Assembly (NCBI GenBank): GCA_946886185.1
Contig: CAMPIC010000006.1
Location: forward strand, 1 to 17,599
Reading direction: 5' to 3'
DNA length: 17,599 bases
DNA from: an uncultured bacterium
Lineage (GTDB): Bacteria > Eisenbacteria > RBG-16-71-46 > CAIMUX01
Numbering within the stretch: position 1 is the stretch's first letter; each line of letters starts with the position of its first letter. Both the position numbers and the translations under genes were made by a program. The notes beneath the pieces are model-generated. The model was given only the letters and a program-made list of their open reading frames with translations, had not been told where the DNA came from and searched no databases. This document shows, one piece after another, positions 1 through 6,904 of the stretch.

Positions 1-2
1 TC

Positions 3-197
3 CCGATTCCGGTCCTGGATGGAGGGCATCTCGTCCTCATCACTCTGGAAGCGGTGGCGCGGCGACCCATTCCGACCAAGGTGAAGCTGGGGATTCAGCA
101 GTTCGGGATGCTCGGACTGCTCGTCCTGATGGCGGTCGTCATGTTCAATGACATCGGCCGGGAAGGTTTCTGGTCCAAGATCTCCAATCTGTTCTGA
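3..197 (+). CDS. rseP: RseP-type site-2 zinc metalloprotease (M50), C-terminal end only
   Basis: This is the last 64 codons of a gene that begins outside the window. The fragment opens with PIPVLDGGHL, the conserved LDG-type motif of M50 intramembrane proteases, whose aspartate (codon 6 here) completes the zinc site together with an HExxH that would lie upstream. It is followed by a basic stretch (RRPIPTKVK), one hydrophobic segment (LGLLVLMAVVMF) and a short NDI...F tail, the normal ending of RseP/MmpA proteins. Members of this family cleave membrane-bound anti-sigma factors or signal-peptide remnants in the inner membrane. Only four bases separate its stop from the next ATG, so the two genes are probably cotranscribed. 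The assignment is firm for the family; the specific substrate is unknown. Confidence 0.85.
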   Translation, partial: PIPVLDGGHLVLITLEAVARRPIPTKVKLGIQQFGMLGLLVLMAVVMFNDIGREGFWSKISNLF

Positions 198-201
198 CGC
201 G

Positions 202-1224
202 ATGATTCCGCCTTCACTACGGCTTCCTCCTCGCGTCGAGCTGGCCAATCTGCCGACGCGTGTGCAGCGTCTCGATCGCTGGAGCGCGGATGGGCCGGAG
301 CTTTTCGTCAAGCGGGACGACGAGACCGGAAGCGATCTCTCCGGCAACAAGGTGCGGAAGCTCGAGTTCCTGCTCGCCGAGGCCGAGCGGGAGCACGCCG
401 ACCTGATCCTGACGTGCGGCGGCATCCAATCGAACCATTGCCGGGCAACGGCCATCGCGGCGCGCCGGCGGGGGATGGACAGCCTCCTGTTCCTGCGCGG
501 CGAAGATCCTGCCGATCGCGACGGCAATTTGTTCCTCGATTCGCTCATCGGAGCGGAGATTCGCTTCATCACTCCGGAGATATACGCCGACCGCCACCGG
601 ATCATGGCGGAGGAAGCGGAGAGGCAGCGCCTCGCGGGACGCCGCCCGTATATCATTCCCGAGGGAGGATCGAACGCCCTTGGAAGCCTGGGCTACGTCG
701 CGATGCTGATCGAGCTGATGGAGCAGGCAGGGGAAGCGGATCGGTTTCCTTGGGACCACATCGTGTGCGCGACCGGTTCCGGCGGGACGGTGGCGGGATT
801 GCTGCTCGGGACGCGGCTGCTCGGCCTGGAGACCCAGATCTGGGGCATCAACGTCTGCGACGATGCCCGCTATTTCGAAGATCGCGTGCTCGAGATCGCC
901 GCGCAGTTCGAGGCTCGCTGGCGGTCGGAGCTGCTTCCCGATACCGCGAGCGCACCTCCGCCTCTGGATCGCGACTCGATCCGGATCCTCGACGGCTACA
1001 AAGGCACCGCGTATGCGCGCACGTATCCCGAAGAGGTGGAGCTGATTCGCGAGGTGGCACGGCGCGACGGGCTGCTGCTCGATCCGGTGTACACGGGCAA
1101 GGCGTTTTACGGAATGATCCAGGAGGCGCGCAAGGGGCGCTTCGGTCGCGAGCGGGTGCTCTTCGTGCACACCGGAGGCATCTTCAGCCTGTTCGCCTAC
1201 CGCTCCGAGCTCCTTGCTCGCTGA
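202..1224 (+). CDS. PLP-dependent D-cysteine desulfhydrase / ACC deaminase family protein
   Basis: This 340-residue protein belongs to the fold-type II PLP family that includes D-cysteine desulfhydrase (D-Cys to pyruvate, H2S and ammonia) and 1-aminocyclopropane-1-carboxylate deaminase. Visible motifs are SGNKVRKLE with the Schiff-base lysine K50, TCGGIQSNH at 71-79 with the substrate-contacting S77, EGGSNALG at 154-161, and the phosphate-binding loop ATGSGGT at 190-196. The segment DPVYTGK (294-300) has Thr where true ACC deaminases have Glu after the catalytic Tyr, which favours D-cysteine desulfhydrase over ACC deaminase. I chose the ATG at 202, because it lies four bases after the rseP stop and the protein then begins just before the conserved region. 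The 18 extra codons back to 148 lie inside rseP. There is no clear Shine-Dalgarno sequence, so translational coupling is likely. The family call is sure; the substrate is inferred. Confidence 0.9.
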   Translation: MIPPSLRLPPRVELANLPTRVQRLDRWSADGPELFVKRDDETGSDLSGNKVRKLEFLLAEAEREHADLILTCGGIQSNHCRATAIAARRRGMDSLLFLRGEDPADRDGNLFLDSLIGAEIRFITPEIYADRHRIMAEEAERQRLAGRRPYIIPEGGSNALGSLGYVAMLIELMEQAGEADRFPWDHIVCATGSGGTVAGLLLGTRLLGLETQIWGINVCDDARYFEDRVLEIAAQFEARWRSELLPDTASAPPPLDRDSIRILDGYKGTAYARTYPEEVELIREVARRDGLLLDPVYTGKAFYGMIQEARKGRFGRERVLFVHTGGIFSLFAYRSELLAR

Positions 1225-1236
1225 GCATTTCCGAAC

Positions 1237-1296
1237 CGCGCCCCGCGCATGGCGCGTGAGCAGGTCCTAGCACGAGCTCACATCGTGGGATGAGCT
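1237..1296. terminator. Two short hairpins between convergent genes
   Basis: The 101-bp gap between the convergent PLP gene and the DUF4340 gene holds two inverted repeats. One is CGCGCC/GGCGCG (1237-1242 and 1251-1256, 8-nt loop). The other is AGCTCA/TGAGCT (1275-1280 and 1291-1296, 10-nt loop). Neither is followed by a T run on either strand. Termination here is therefore a guess from position, not from a canonical intrinsic terminator. Confidence 0.3.
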
Positions 1297-1325
1297 GAGC
1301 GACGCGCAACGGAGCTCCGACTCGA

Positions 1326-2300
1326 TCAGTCTCCTGCGGGCGCGGACGACTCCACCGCCGTCTTGCCCTCGGTCTGGGAAACGAGCAGCTCCGAAGGTTT
1401 GCGGAAGACCGTGTTCCACCGCCCCGCCGGCACCAGGTAGATCGTCTCGGAGTCGGCGAGCTTCACGTAGTTCTGGTTGGCGGGGTTCTGAGATCCGATG
1501 AGGAGGGTGTGCCGCTCTCCCGAGCGAAGCACCACCTCGATCGTACGCTGCGGGGGCTCGAGTCCGACCTCGGCGAGTGAAGTGACCGAATCGGCAAAGG
1601 CGCGCGCCGTCACGTTGGTGAGAGTCTGGAGCAACATCGGCACCAGGCCGGGATCCACCGGGCCCTCTTGCGGCGCCGTCATCTTCCAGTTCCCGGGCGG
1701 ATCCTGGACGAGCGTCACTGACCCGGTCTCGTCCGTGGTGGTGTACGAAGCGATCTCGGCCTGTGGGACTTTCAACACCGTCTTGTTGCGCCACGACTGG
1801 TCGCCTCGATCGACCTGCGAACGCAGATACACCGGCACGCGATAGACGTTGTCCTGGCCCGCGAGACGCACGTAGGTGCTCATTCCGTCAGGGCCCGGCT
1901 TGCCCACGATGATGTGACCGACCTCATCTCCTCCCGCGTGGATCACCACGTCCACACCGGTGGAATCGACCTCGAGCGCCGGGTGGCTCTCCGCGTTCGT
2001 CGAGACCAGATCGTCGCTCGTCAGCCCGTTCAGGTTGTCGATGATGCCGGAGACGAGCTGGGTGTCGGCGGGCTGATCGTTCTCGGTCCCGACCACCCAG
2101 CTGCCATTTTGCTTCGCCAGCTCCACCCGCAGGCTGCCCTTGGAGAGATCGAGCTCGTCGACTTTCTCCGCCACGTATTCGGGCAGAAGCTTGTTTCCGC
2201 TCGGCTTCCACTGCTTCTTGCGATTCGTCTCCGTGAGCGTGGCGACCACGCCCAGGACCACGAGGATGACCACCAGGAGGATGGTCGTGCGTGCGTTCAT
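1326..2300 (-). CDS. DUF4340 domain protein of a Gld-type ABC operon
   Basis: This 324-residue protein has one N-terminal membrane anchor (about residues 6-24, ILLVVILVVLGVVATL) and a long extracytoplasmic part. The pattern of that part (WKPSGNKLLPEYVAEKVDELDL..., a repeated beta-rich layout, WRNKTVLKVP) is typical of DUF4340. DUF4340 genes commonly follow gldG-like genes in ABC-2 transporter operons; the molecular role is not known. It is the last gene of the minus-strand set, 83 bp after the GldG-like gene. Its ATG is preceded by a G-rich Shine-Dalgarno-like stretch (AGGGGGG) about nine bases upstream. The C-terminus is Ser/Ala-rich and ends in PAGD. The family call rests on pattern recognition and on operon context. 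Confidence 0.8.
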   Translation of the reverse strand: MNARTTILLVVILVVLGVVATLTETNRKKQWKPSGNKLLPEYVAEKVDELDLSKGSLRVELAKQNGSWVVGTENDQPADTQLVSGIIDNLNGLTSDDLVSTNAESHPALEVDSTGVDVVIHAGGDEVGHIIVGKPGPDGMSTYVRLAGQDNVYRVPVYLRSQVDRGDQSWRNKTVLKVPQAEIASYTTTDETGSVTLVQDPPGNWKMTAPQEGPVDPGLVPMLLQTLTNVTARAFADSVTSLAEVGLEPPQRTIEVVLRSGERHTLLIGSQNPANQNYVKLADSETIYLVPAGRWNTVFRKPSELLVSQTEGKTAVESSAPAGD

Positions 2301-2383
2301 CTCGAGAAAACCCCCCTGCGCGACCGCGCTCGCCGCCGTCCTCGCTGTGCGCGCGGGCCCGACGAGCGCGAAAGTGATGGACG

Positions 2384-4069
2384 TCAGGCCGCGTAGCGCT
2401 CTGCCAGGCGACGCCTGGACTTCTTGCGCGCGCCGTTCCAGATCAGGCCGAACAGGATCACGAGGATCGGGATTCCCAGGGTGTTCGCCCAGCGAATGGC
2501 ATCCCTCGCACCCGCGGAGAGCTCCTTGAGCGGCCGCGCCGTCGCCCCGCGCGAACGGATTTCGATCAGATCCTCCCCGAGAGTCATCCAGTCGAGCGCG
2601 TTCTGCACGAACAGGACGTTCTCCGGATACATGCGCAGGAACTGGTCGGTGATGAAGTTCGAGTTGCCCACCACCAGGATCTGTGTGCGCGGACTCTGTG
2701 TCAGCACACTGTTACCCCCCAGGTTCCCCGCCGTCTCTTCCCCTGGCTTGGGAGGCACGTCCTTACCTTCGTAAAAACTGTGAAACATGCCGGTCAAGGT
2801 CACCGCGAGCGGGTAGCTCTGGCCCGTTTCGGGCATTCCTTCGAGAGCGGGGGATTGCGGATCGAGATCGTAGCGGCCGCTCTGGGTCGAGGCGCGCTCG
2901 GTCGTGCGCACCAGGACGGAGCCTTCCACTTCGGACGCGGTGTTCTCCGGCGCCGGTTCTCCGGCCTGTTCGCGCTCCCGTTCCGCGATCTCGTCACCCG
3001 GCACGGTCAGCTCGAGCGGCGCCGTCCAGGGCAGCACGAGCGATTCCAGGCGCGAGGTGATCGGATTGTCCGGGTTGAACAGGCCTTTCACGGTCTTGGG
3101 CCAGAGCGGGTAGCGGACCAGGAAGGACATGAAGCCCTGTGAAAACTGCGCTTGCGCGGAATATCCGGGATGCTCCTGGACGATCTCGTTCTTCAACTGC
3201 ACGCCATAGGAAGCGAGCAGATCGTCCAGCCCCGATCGCGCCGGCATCGCCTGCAAACCCAGCTGCTCGTTCAGCATCATGACGTCGAGGAGGAAGATCA
3301 CCTTCCCTCCGCGCATGATGAACTGATCGATCTCGAATTCCGCGCGATCGACCACGTTCTTCGATCCGGGCACGAGAAGGACGTCGATGTCGTCCGGAAT
3401 CGGGCTCGATCCGCCGCGCAGATCGACGGGGCGCACCGCGAATCGCTCCTGCAGGAGCCGCTGCATTCCGGTGAGATCCTGGGTAAGCGAGCGCTCTCCC
3501 GATCCCTGGAGGACGCCGATCGTGTAGTCGGAATTGGTGGTCAGCTCGAGGATCGCGGAGGTGAAGTCGTACTCGAACGTGGAGAGATCCTCGATCACCG
3601 GGAGCGACGCCGATTCTTCTCCGGACTGCAGTCCGATCCCCATGAAGACGTTGATGACCTGATACTGGTCCTCGTCCAGCACGTTCATCTGGACCTGGGG
3701 AACGCCCATCGCGATCGCCTGGTTCTTGAACTCCTCGTTCTCGTCCGGATTGATGAACTGGATCTGGAGCTTGCCCTTGCCATAGATCTCGTACTCGCGC
3801 AGGAGGTCGCGCACGTTGCGCTCCAGAGTCGCGAGCTGGTCGGGGAGCTTGCCGCTGAAATAGACCTTCGCCAGGACCACGTCGTCCAGGTTGCCGAGCA
3901 CGTTTTTGGTCGCTTCAGAGATCGTGAATTCCTTGGAATCGGTCAGATCCAGCCGCGTGAAGGCGCGCGTGCCGATGACATTGATCGCGATGAGGATCCC
4001 TGCCATGACCAGCACGAGCACGCCGGAGTTGATTCCGTAGCGAACTTTCTTGGTCTTCGTCTCGATCAT
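2384..4069 (-). CDS. gldG: GldG-like ABC transporter auxiliary protein
   Basis: This 561-residue protein has a transmembrane segment near the N-terminus (about 14-34), a large extracytoplasmic region and a C-terminal transmembrane segment (about 528-547, GIPILVILFGLIWNGARKKSRRR). The region after the first helix (TRLDLTDSKEFTISEATKNVL, DDVVLAKVYFSGKLP, RDLLREYE, IQFINPDENEE) is characteristic of the GldG / ABC_transp_aux family. In Flavobacterium the homologue works with GldA and GldF in gliding and type 9 secretion; in many other phyla homologues exist without gliding. A Glu/Pro-rich linker (about 360-400) interrupts the domain. The start is well supported by GAGGAG at the right distance. 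It lies 24 bp downstream of the permease gene, in the same operon. A role as sensor or adaptor for the ABC pair is inferred. Confidence 0.85.
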   Translation of the reverse strand: MIETKTKKVRYGINSGVLVLVMAGILIAINVIGTRAFTRLDLTDSKEFTISEATKNVLGNLDDVVLAKVYFSGKLPDQLATLERNVRDLLREYEIYGKGKLQIQFINPDENEEFKNQAIAMGVPQVQMNVLDEDQYQVINVFMGIGLQSGEESASLPVIEDLSTFEYDFTSAILELTTNSDYTIGVLQGSGERSLTQDLTGMQRLLQERFAVRPVDLRGGSSPIPDDIDVLLVPGSKNVVDRAEFEIDQFIMRGGKVIFLLDVMMLNEQLGLQAMPARSGLDDLLASYGVQLKNEIVQEHPGYSAQAQFSQGFMSFLVRYPLWPKTVKGLFNPDNPITSRLESLVLPWTAPLELTVPGDEIAEREREQAGEPAPENTASEVEGSVLVRTTERASTQSGRYDLDPQSPALEGMPETGQSYPLAVTLTGMFHSFYEGKDVPPKPGEETAGNLGGNSVLTQSPRTQILVVGNSNFITDQFLRMYPENVLFVQNALDWMTLGEDLIEIRSRGATARPLKELSAGARDAIRWANTLGIPILVILFGLIWNGARKKSRRRLAERYAA

Positions 4070-4093
4070 TCGATTGCTCCTCGTCTCAGCTTC

Positions 4094-4810
4094 CTAGCTC
4101 CAGCGCCTCGATTCGATCACCCGGACGTTCAGGAAGAGGAAGAATCCGATGATCGACAGGTAATACAGGATGTCGCGAGAGTCGATCACTCCACGCGTGA
4201 TCGAGTCGAAGTGGTATCCGAGGCTGAGGTTCGCGAAGAAGGGCACGGCCCAGTGCGGCACGCTTCCCAGGACCAGGCCCGATCCCGCGATGTAGAGCAG
4301 GAAACAGAGGATGAGGCTGACCAGGAACGCCACGATCTGGTTCTGCGTCATGGAAGAAACCCAGAGGCCGATCGCGATGTACGCCCCTCCCAACAGGAGG
4401 CAGCCGAGATAGCCGCCGATCATCGCCCCGTTGTCCGGATCTCCCAGCGCAGCCACGGTGATGGCGAGCGGGATGGTCAGGAGCACGGAAAGGCTCACGA
4501 AGGCGAACGAGGCGAGGAATTTCCCCAGGACCACGTCACGATCGCGCACCGGAAAGGTCAAGAGGAGCTCGGCCGTCCCCAGCTTCTGCTCCTCGGCCCA
4601 CATCCGCATGGTCACGGCCGGCACGAAGAACAGGAACACGAGAGGGACGAGATCGAAGAAGTCGCGCAGCGTCGCCTGGTTCATCACGAAGAAGCCGCTG
4701 AAATAGATCCACTGCGAGAGCACGAGGAACAGCGTGATGAAGATGTAGGCGATGGTGGACTGGAAGTAGGAACGGAACTCTTTGCGGGCGATGCTCACCA
4801 CCGCGCTCAT
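4094..4810 (-). CDS. gldF: ABC-2 type permease, GldF-like
   Basis: This 238-residue integral membrane protein has six predictable hydrophobic segments, starting about residue 18 (TIAYIFITLFLVLSQWIYF), with others near 55, 95, 130, 158 and 215. The N-terminus (VVSIARKEFRSYFQSTIAYIF) and the conserved RMWAEEQKLGTAELLLTFPVRD loop (about 69-90) are standard ABC-2 permease / GldF features. Its ATG overlaps the stop of the ATPase gene in an ATGA arrangement, so the two are translationally coupled and should make one transporter of ATPase plus permease. The transported substrate cannot be read from the sequence. Confidence 0.88.
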   Translation of the reverse strand: MSAVVSIARKEFRSYFQSTIAYIFITLFLVLSQWIYFSGFFVMNQATLRDFFDLVPLVFLFFVPAVTMRMWAEEQKLGTAELLLTFPVRDRDVVLGKFLASFAFVSLSVLLTIPLAITVAALGDPDNGAMIGGYLGCLLLGGAYIAIGLWVSSMTQNQIVAFLVSLILCFLLYIAGSGLVLGSVPHWAVPFFANLSLGYHFDSITRGVIDSRDILYYLSIIGFFLFLNVRVIESRRWS

Positions 4811-5799
4811 ACCACGACCTCCGACTGCGGCGACTCCATCGACTCGCTCGATTCCAACGTCGGGCGCTCGCCCAACGTGAGCTGGGTGAACACTTGCTCC
4901 AGGCTCCGGGTCTCAGTGTGGAGCTCGGTCATGGTCCAGTCGTGACGGACGGCGAGACGGAAGATCGCATCCTCGATTTCATTGTTGTTCTGCGCATGGA
5001 CCTCGTAGCGAGTGGTCCGCTCCTTGACCGGTTCGAGGCCGCGGACGCCCACCACTCCTTCGATTGCGCGGAGCGCAGGCTCCACTTCGGCGGGCGAGGC
5101 GCGGAGGCTGACACGGCAACGAACCTCTCCCGCGGCGGCTCGAGTCAGCTCTTCGGGCGTGCCGCTCGCCACGATCCGCCCGGAATTGATGATCAGGACG
5201 CGGCTGCAGGTCGCCTCCACTTCCGGCAGGATGTGGGTCGAAAGGATGACCGTCTTCTCGCGACCGATCTCCCGGATCAGCTCTCGGATCTCGATAATCT
5301 GGTTGGGATCGAGCCCCGTGGTCGGCTCGTCCAGAATGAGCACCTCGGGTTCGTGGATGAGCGTGGCGGCGAGCCCGACGCGCTGGCGGAATCCTTTGGA
5401 GAGCTGGCCGATGTCCTTCTGGATCATGGGACCCAGCCCGACCCGCATGACCACGTCGTCGATCCGGCGCTGCTGCTCGGAGGAAGGGATGCCCCGGATC
5501 TCCGACACGAAGCGGAGATACTCGACGATTCCCATTTCCGAGTAGACCGGCGCGCTCTCCGGGAGATACCCAATGCGCCTGCGCACCTCGATCGACTCGG
5601 AGAAGACGTCGAATCCGGCAACCCGGGCCTCTCCCGCGTCGGCGGGGAGATAGCAGGTCAAGATCCGCATGGTGGTGGTCTTGCCCGCGCCGTTCGGTCC
5701 GAGGAAGCCGATCACCTCCCCTCTGGGAATCTCGAACGAGATGCCGTCCACGGCCACGGTGGACCCGTACCGTTTTGTCAGATTCCGCACTTCTATCAT
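4807..5799 (-). CDS. gldA: ABC transporter ATP-binding protein, GldA-like
   Basis: This 330-residue ATPase has Walker A GPNGAGKTT (34-42), the ABC signature LSKGFRQR (132-139), Walker B VLILDEP (152-158) and the switch histidine H188 (LSTH). The Q-loop region reads GYLPESAPVY, with Glu80 where most ABC ATPases have Gln; this is common in the GldA/CcmA-like branch. A C-terminal extension of about 100 residues (about 230-330) follows the nucleotide-binding domain. An in-frame TTG at 5805 would add two residues, but I chose the ATG at 5799 because GAGGAA sits at normal distance from it and almost touches the TTG. It is the first gene of the operon gldA-gldF-gldG-DUF4340. The family is certain; the physiological role is inferred from neighbours. 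Confidence 0.92.
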   Translation of the reverse strand: MIEVRNLTKRYGSTVAVDGISFEIPRGEVIGFLGPNGAGKTTTMRILTCYLPADAGEARVAGFDVFSESIEVRRRIGYLPESAPVYSEMGIVEYLRFVSEIRGIPSSEQQRRIDDVVMRVGLGPMIQKDIGQLSKGFRQRVGLAATLIHEPEVLILDEPTTGLDPNQIIEIRELIREIGREKTVILSTHILPEVEATCSRVLIINSGRIVASGTPEELTRAAAGEVRCRVSLRASPAEVEPALRAIEGVVGVRGLEPVKERTTRYEVHAQNNNEIEDAIFRLAVRHDWTMTELHTETRSLEQVFTQLTLGERPTLESSESMESPQSEVVV

Positions 5800-5821
5800 G
5801 TTCAATTCCTCGAAGGGACGG

Positions 5822-5905
5822 GCAGCCGGCCGCTCTCTGTCCCGGCGGCTCCCGGGCTGGCGGCTGCGACCCCCGCTCCGTTCTTGCCCGATCCGACGGA
5901 TCGGG
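5822..5905 (-). promoter_or_regulatory. Structured 5' leader of the gldA operon
   Basis: The putative transcript leader of gldA is about 190 nt and contains two clear stems. One is a perfect 8-bp hairpin, CCCGATCC/GGATCGGG with a 3-nt loop (5887-5905). The other is a 7-bp GCAGCCG/CGGCTGC stem (5822-5828 with 5861-5867) that ends about 11 nt before the Shine-Dalgarno sequence. No T run follows either stem, so these look like leader structure rather than terminators. I do not recognise a known riboswitch. Confidence 0.35.
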
Positions 5906-5996
5906 ACATCTCCTGCTCAAGAAACGATGAGCGCCCGGACTAAATCACGACCCACCTGTCCAGGTTCCGATCATCACGCGCCCGCGCAAAGCTGGC

Positions 5997-6026
5997 AGTA
6001 TAAAAATCGATCGTCCGAAGGGTCAA
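5997..6026 (-). promoter_or_regulatory. Sigma70-like promoter of the gldA operon
   Basis: Read on the minus strand this is TTGACC (6026-6021), an 18-bp spacer and TATACT (6002-5997). Each hexamer matches the consensus at five of six positions. It points toward gldA, giving a leader of about 190 nt. A perfect 10-bp tandem repeat (ACGCCGGTGT twice, 6039-6058) lies just upstream of the -35 box. Confidence 0.6.
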
Positions 6027-6038
6027 CCGCTCGGGGTG

Positions 6039-6058
6039 ACGCCGGTGTACGCCGGTGT
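6039..6058. repeat. Two tandem copies of a 10-bp site upstream of the gldA promoter
   Basis: ACGCCGGTGT occurs twice in direct succession. The 10-bp step is close to one helical turn. The repeat lies about 12 bp upstream of the -35 hexamer at 6021-6026, so it is positioned like an activator-binding direct repeat. No known regulator motif is recognised. Confidence 0.4.
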
Positions 6059-6123
6059 AAGGATGCGCAGCCGGGAAGTCGAGAACGGAGGGATGAACCA
6101 CTCGCTCCGGGTCCGTCCGCAAT

Positions 6124-6140
6124 CGGTCGCTTCGCGACCG
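6124..6140. promoter_or_regulatory. Perfect 7-bp inverted repeat
   Basis: CGGTCGC and GCGACCG flank the trinucleotide TTC. The element lies midway between the two divergent transcription units, directly beside the 27-bp array. It could be an operator or a small hairpin; there is no T run to suggest a terminator. Confidence 0.35.
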
Positions 6141-6145
6141 TCGGC

Positions 6146-6225
6146 ATGGTTCGCATCGGTTGCCCTCCGGAATGGTTCGTTTTCGGCCGCCCGCCCGTAC
6201 GGTTCGTTTGCGGCCGCCGGCATTG
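6146..6225. repeat. Degenerate ~27-bp tandem array, three copies
   Basis: Three units begin with ATGGTTCG or ACGGTTCG, at 6146, 6172 and 6199. The second and third are close, sharing GGTTCGTTT, then (T/G)CGGCCGCC. The first is more diverged and one base shorter. The array ends about 35 bp before the ATG of the Cys/His-rich gene. It is noncoding as far as I can judge. Confidence 0.55.
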
Positions 6226-6252
6226 TCCACTTCCGGGCCCGTCGGCTAGGAT
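6224..6252 (+). promoter_or_regulatory. Possible promoter of the metal-efflux locus, near-leaderless
   Basis: TTGTCC (6224-6229), an 18-bp spacer and TAGGAT (6247-6252; four of six matches in each hexamer) lie directly before the ATG at 6261. The -10 box ends eight bases before the ATG, so transcription would begin at or near the start codon. The same AGGA (6248-6251) could instead act as a ribosome-binding site nine bases from the ATG, so the two readings compete. Confidence 0.35.
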
Positions 6253-6260
6253 CCCGATCG

Positions 6261-6698
6261 ATGGCTCGCTTCGCCTTCTTGTTCATCTCGATCTGGGTTC
6301 TCCTGGTGGCCCCGACGCTTTGCGTGGGCGGCGTGCTGTTTCACGTCTGCGCCTGTGAAGTCGACGCGTGCGGCCGCGCGGACGAGCTATTCCGTGTGGC
6401 CCCGTGCGAATCCGGATTGGATTTGCTCGAGCACGAGAGAAACGACGCCTGTGCCCACGAAGACGACGCCTGCGGGCACGAGGAAAGCTGTTCGGCCGAT
6501 CCGTGCCAGGACATGGTGCGGACCTTGTCCGCCCGGGCCGACCTCGAATCGGAGGTGGCGCCGCCCCTCTGCGTGCCCGCTCCCGCATTTCTTGCCGAGC
6601 TGCAACCTTGCAGCACGGGAGTCCCCCTCCCAGCGACCGCGAAGGACCGCGCCGTCCATCGACCTCTCGCGGAGCGATTCCGTCCTCTCCTGAACTGA
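6261..6698 (+). CDS. Small exported Cys/His-rich protein at head of metal-efflux locus
   Basis: This is a 145-residue protein whose name and family I do not recognise with certainty. Residues 1-21 (ARFAFLFISIWVLLVAPTLC) form a hydrophobic signal or anchor. After it come many cysteines and several histidines: HVCAC (28-32), DAC (35-37), APC, then a tandem seven-residue repeat DACAHED / DACGHEE (62-75) and ESCSADPC (75-82). The C-terminal half is Pro/Ala-rich and basic with two further cysteines. The ligand-rich stretch suggests a periplasmic metal-binding or metal-sensing protein, by analogy to the chaperone positions in Cus/Czc operons, but it is not CusF-like in sequence. It lies 206 bp before czcC on the same strand. 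I chose the ATG at 6261 because the reading frame upstream (from 6036) runs through the repetitive intergenic region, while 6261 immediately gives a signal sequence. Confidence 0.65.
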   Translation: MARFAFLFISIWVLLVAPTLCVGGVLFHVCACEVDACGRADELFRVAPCESGLDLLEHERNDACAHEDDACGHEESCSADPCQDMVRTLSARADLESEVAPPLCVPAPAFLAELQPCSTGVPLPATAKDRAVHRPLAERFRPLLN

Positions 6699-6836
6699 TC
6701 CCGCCGTTCCTTCGATTCGCACACCGCTCGCCTGCGGGAGCGCGGAGCCTCTGATTTGGAATTCGAGCGCACGATGCCATTTTTCGCGCGTCTCTGACTC
6801 ATCCAGCCGAGGATCGCCGTTTCCTTCTCACATGAA

Positions 6837-6856
6837 GAGACTCGAGATGAGACTCG
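6837..6856. repeat. 8-bp direct repeat upstream of czcC
   Basis: GAGACTCG occurs at 6837-6844 and 6849-6856, separated by AGAT (12-bp step). It lies about 50-70 bp before the czcC start, in the 206-bp gap after the Cys/His-rich gene. It could be a regulator site; no clear promoter hexamers or terminator are visible in this gap. Confidence 0.3.
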
Positions 6857-6904
6857 TCGTGTATGCCGCGGGCCAGTCTTCGGTCCTTATCGTTCAGGAG
6901 ATCC

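Larger units (their letters stand above)
5806..6260. other. Divergent intergenic region, 455 bp
   Basis: No convincing gene is present between the gldA operon (minus) and the metal-efflux locus (plus). Reading frames here are short, and those that run through 6036-6260 have low-complexity Arg/Pro/Ala translations. The region holds the gldA leader and promoter, the 10-bp tandem repeat (6039-6058), a perfect hairpin CGGTCGC-TTC-GCGACCG (6124-6140), a degenerate 27-bp tandem array (6146-6225) and possible plus-strand promoter elements near 6224-6252. Confidence 0.7.

Noticed and set aside
3152..4945. A 597-codon open frame antisense to gldG and gldF
   Set aside because: Its translation is Glu/His/Arg-rich and featureless, and it runs over two well-supported minus-strand genes. 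It is a codon-bias artefact.
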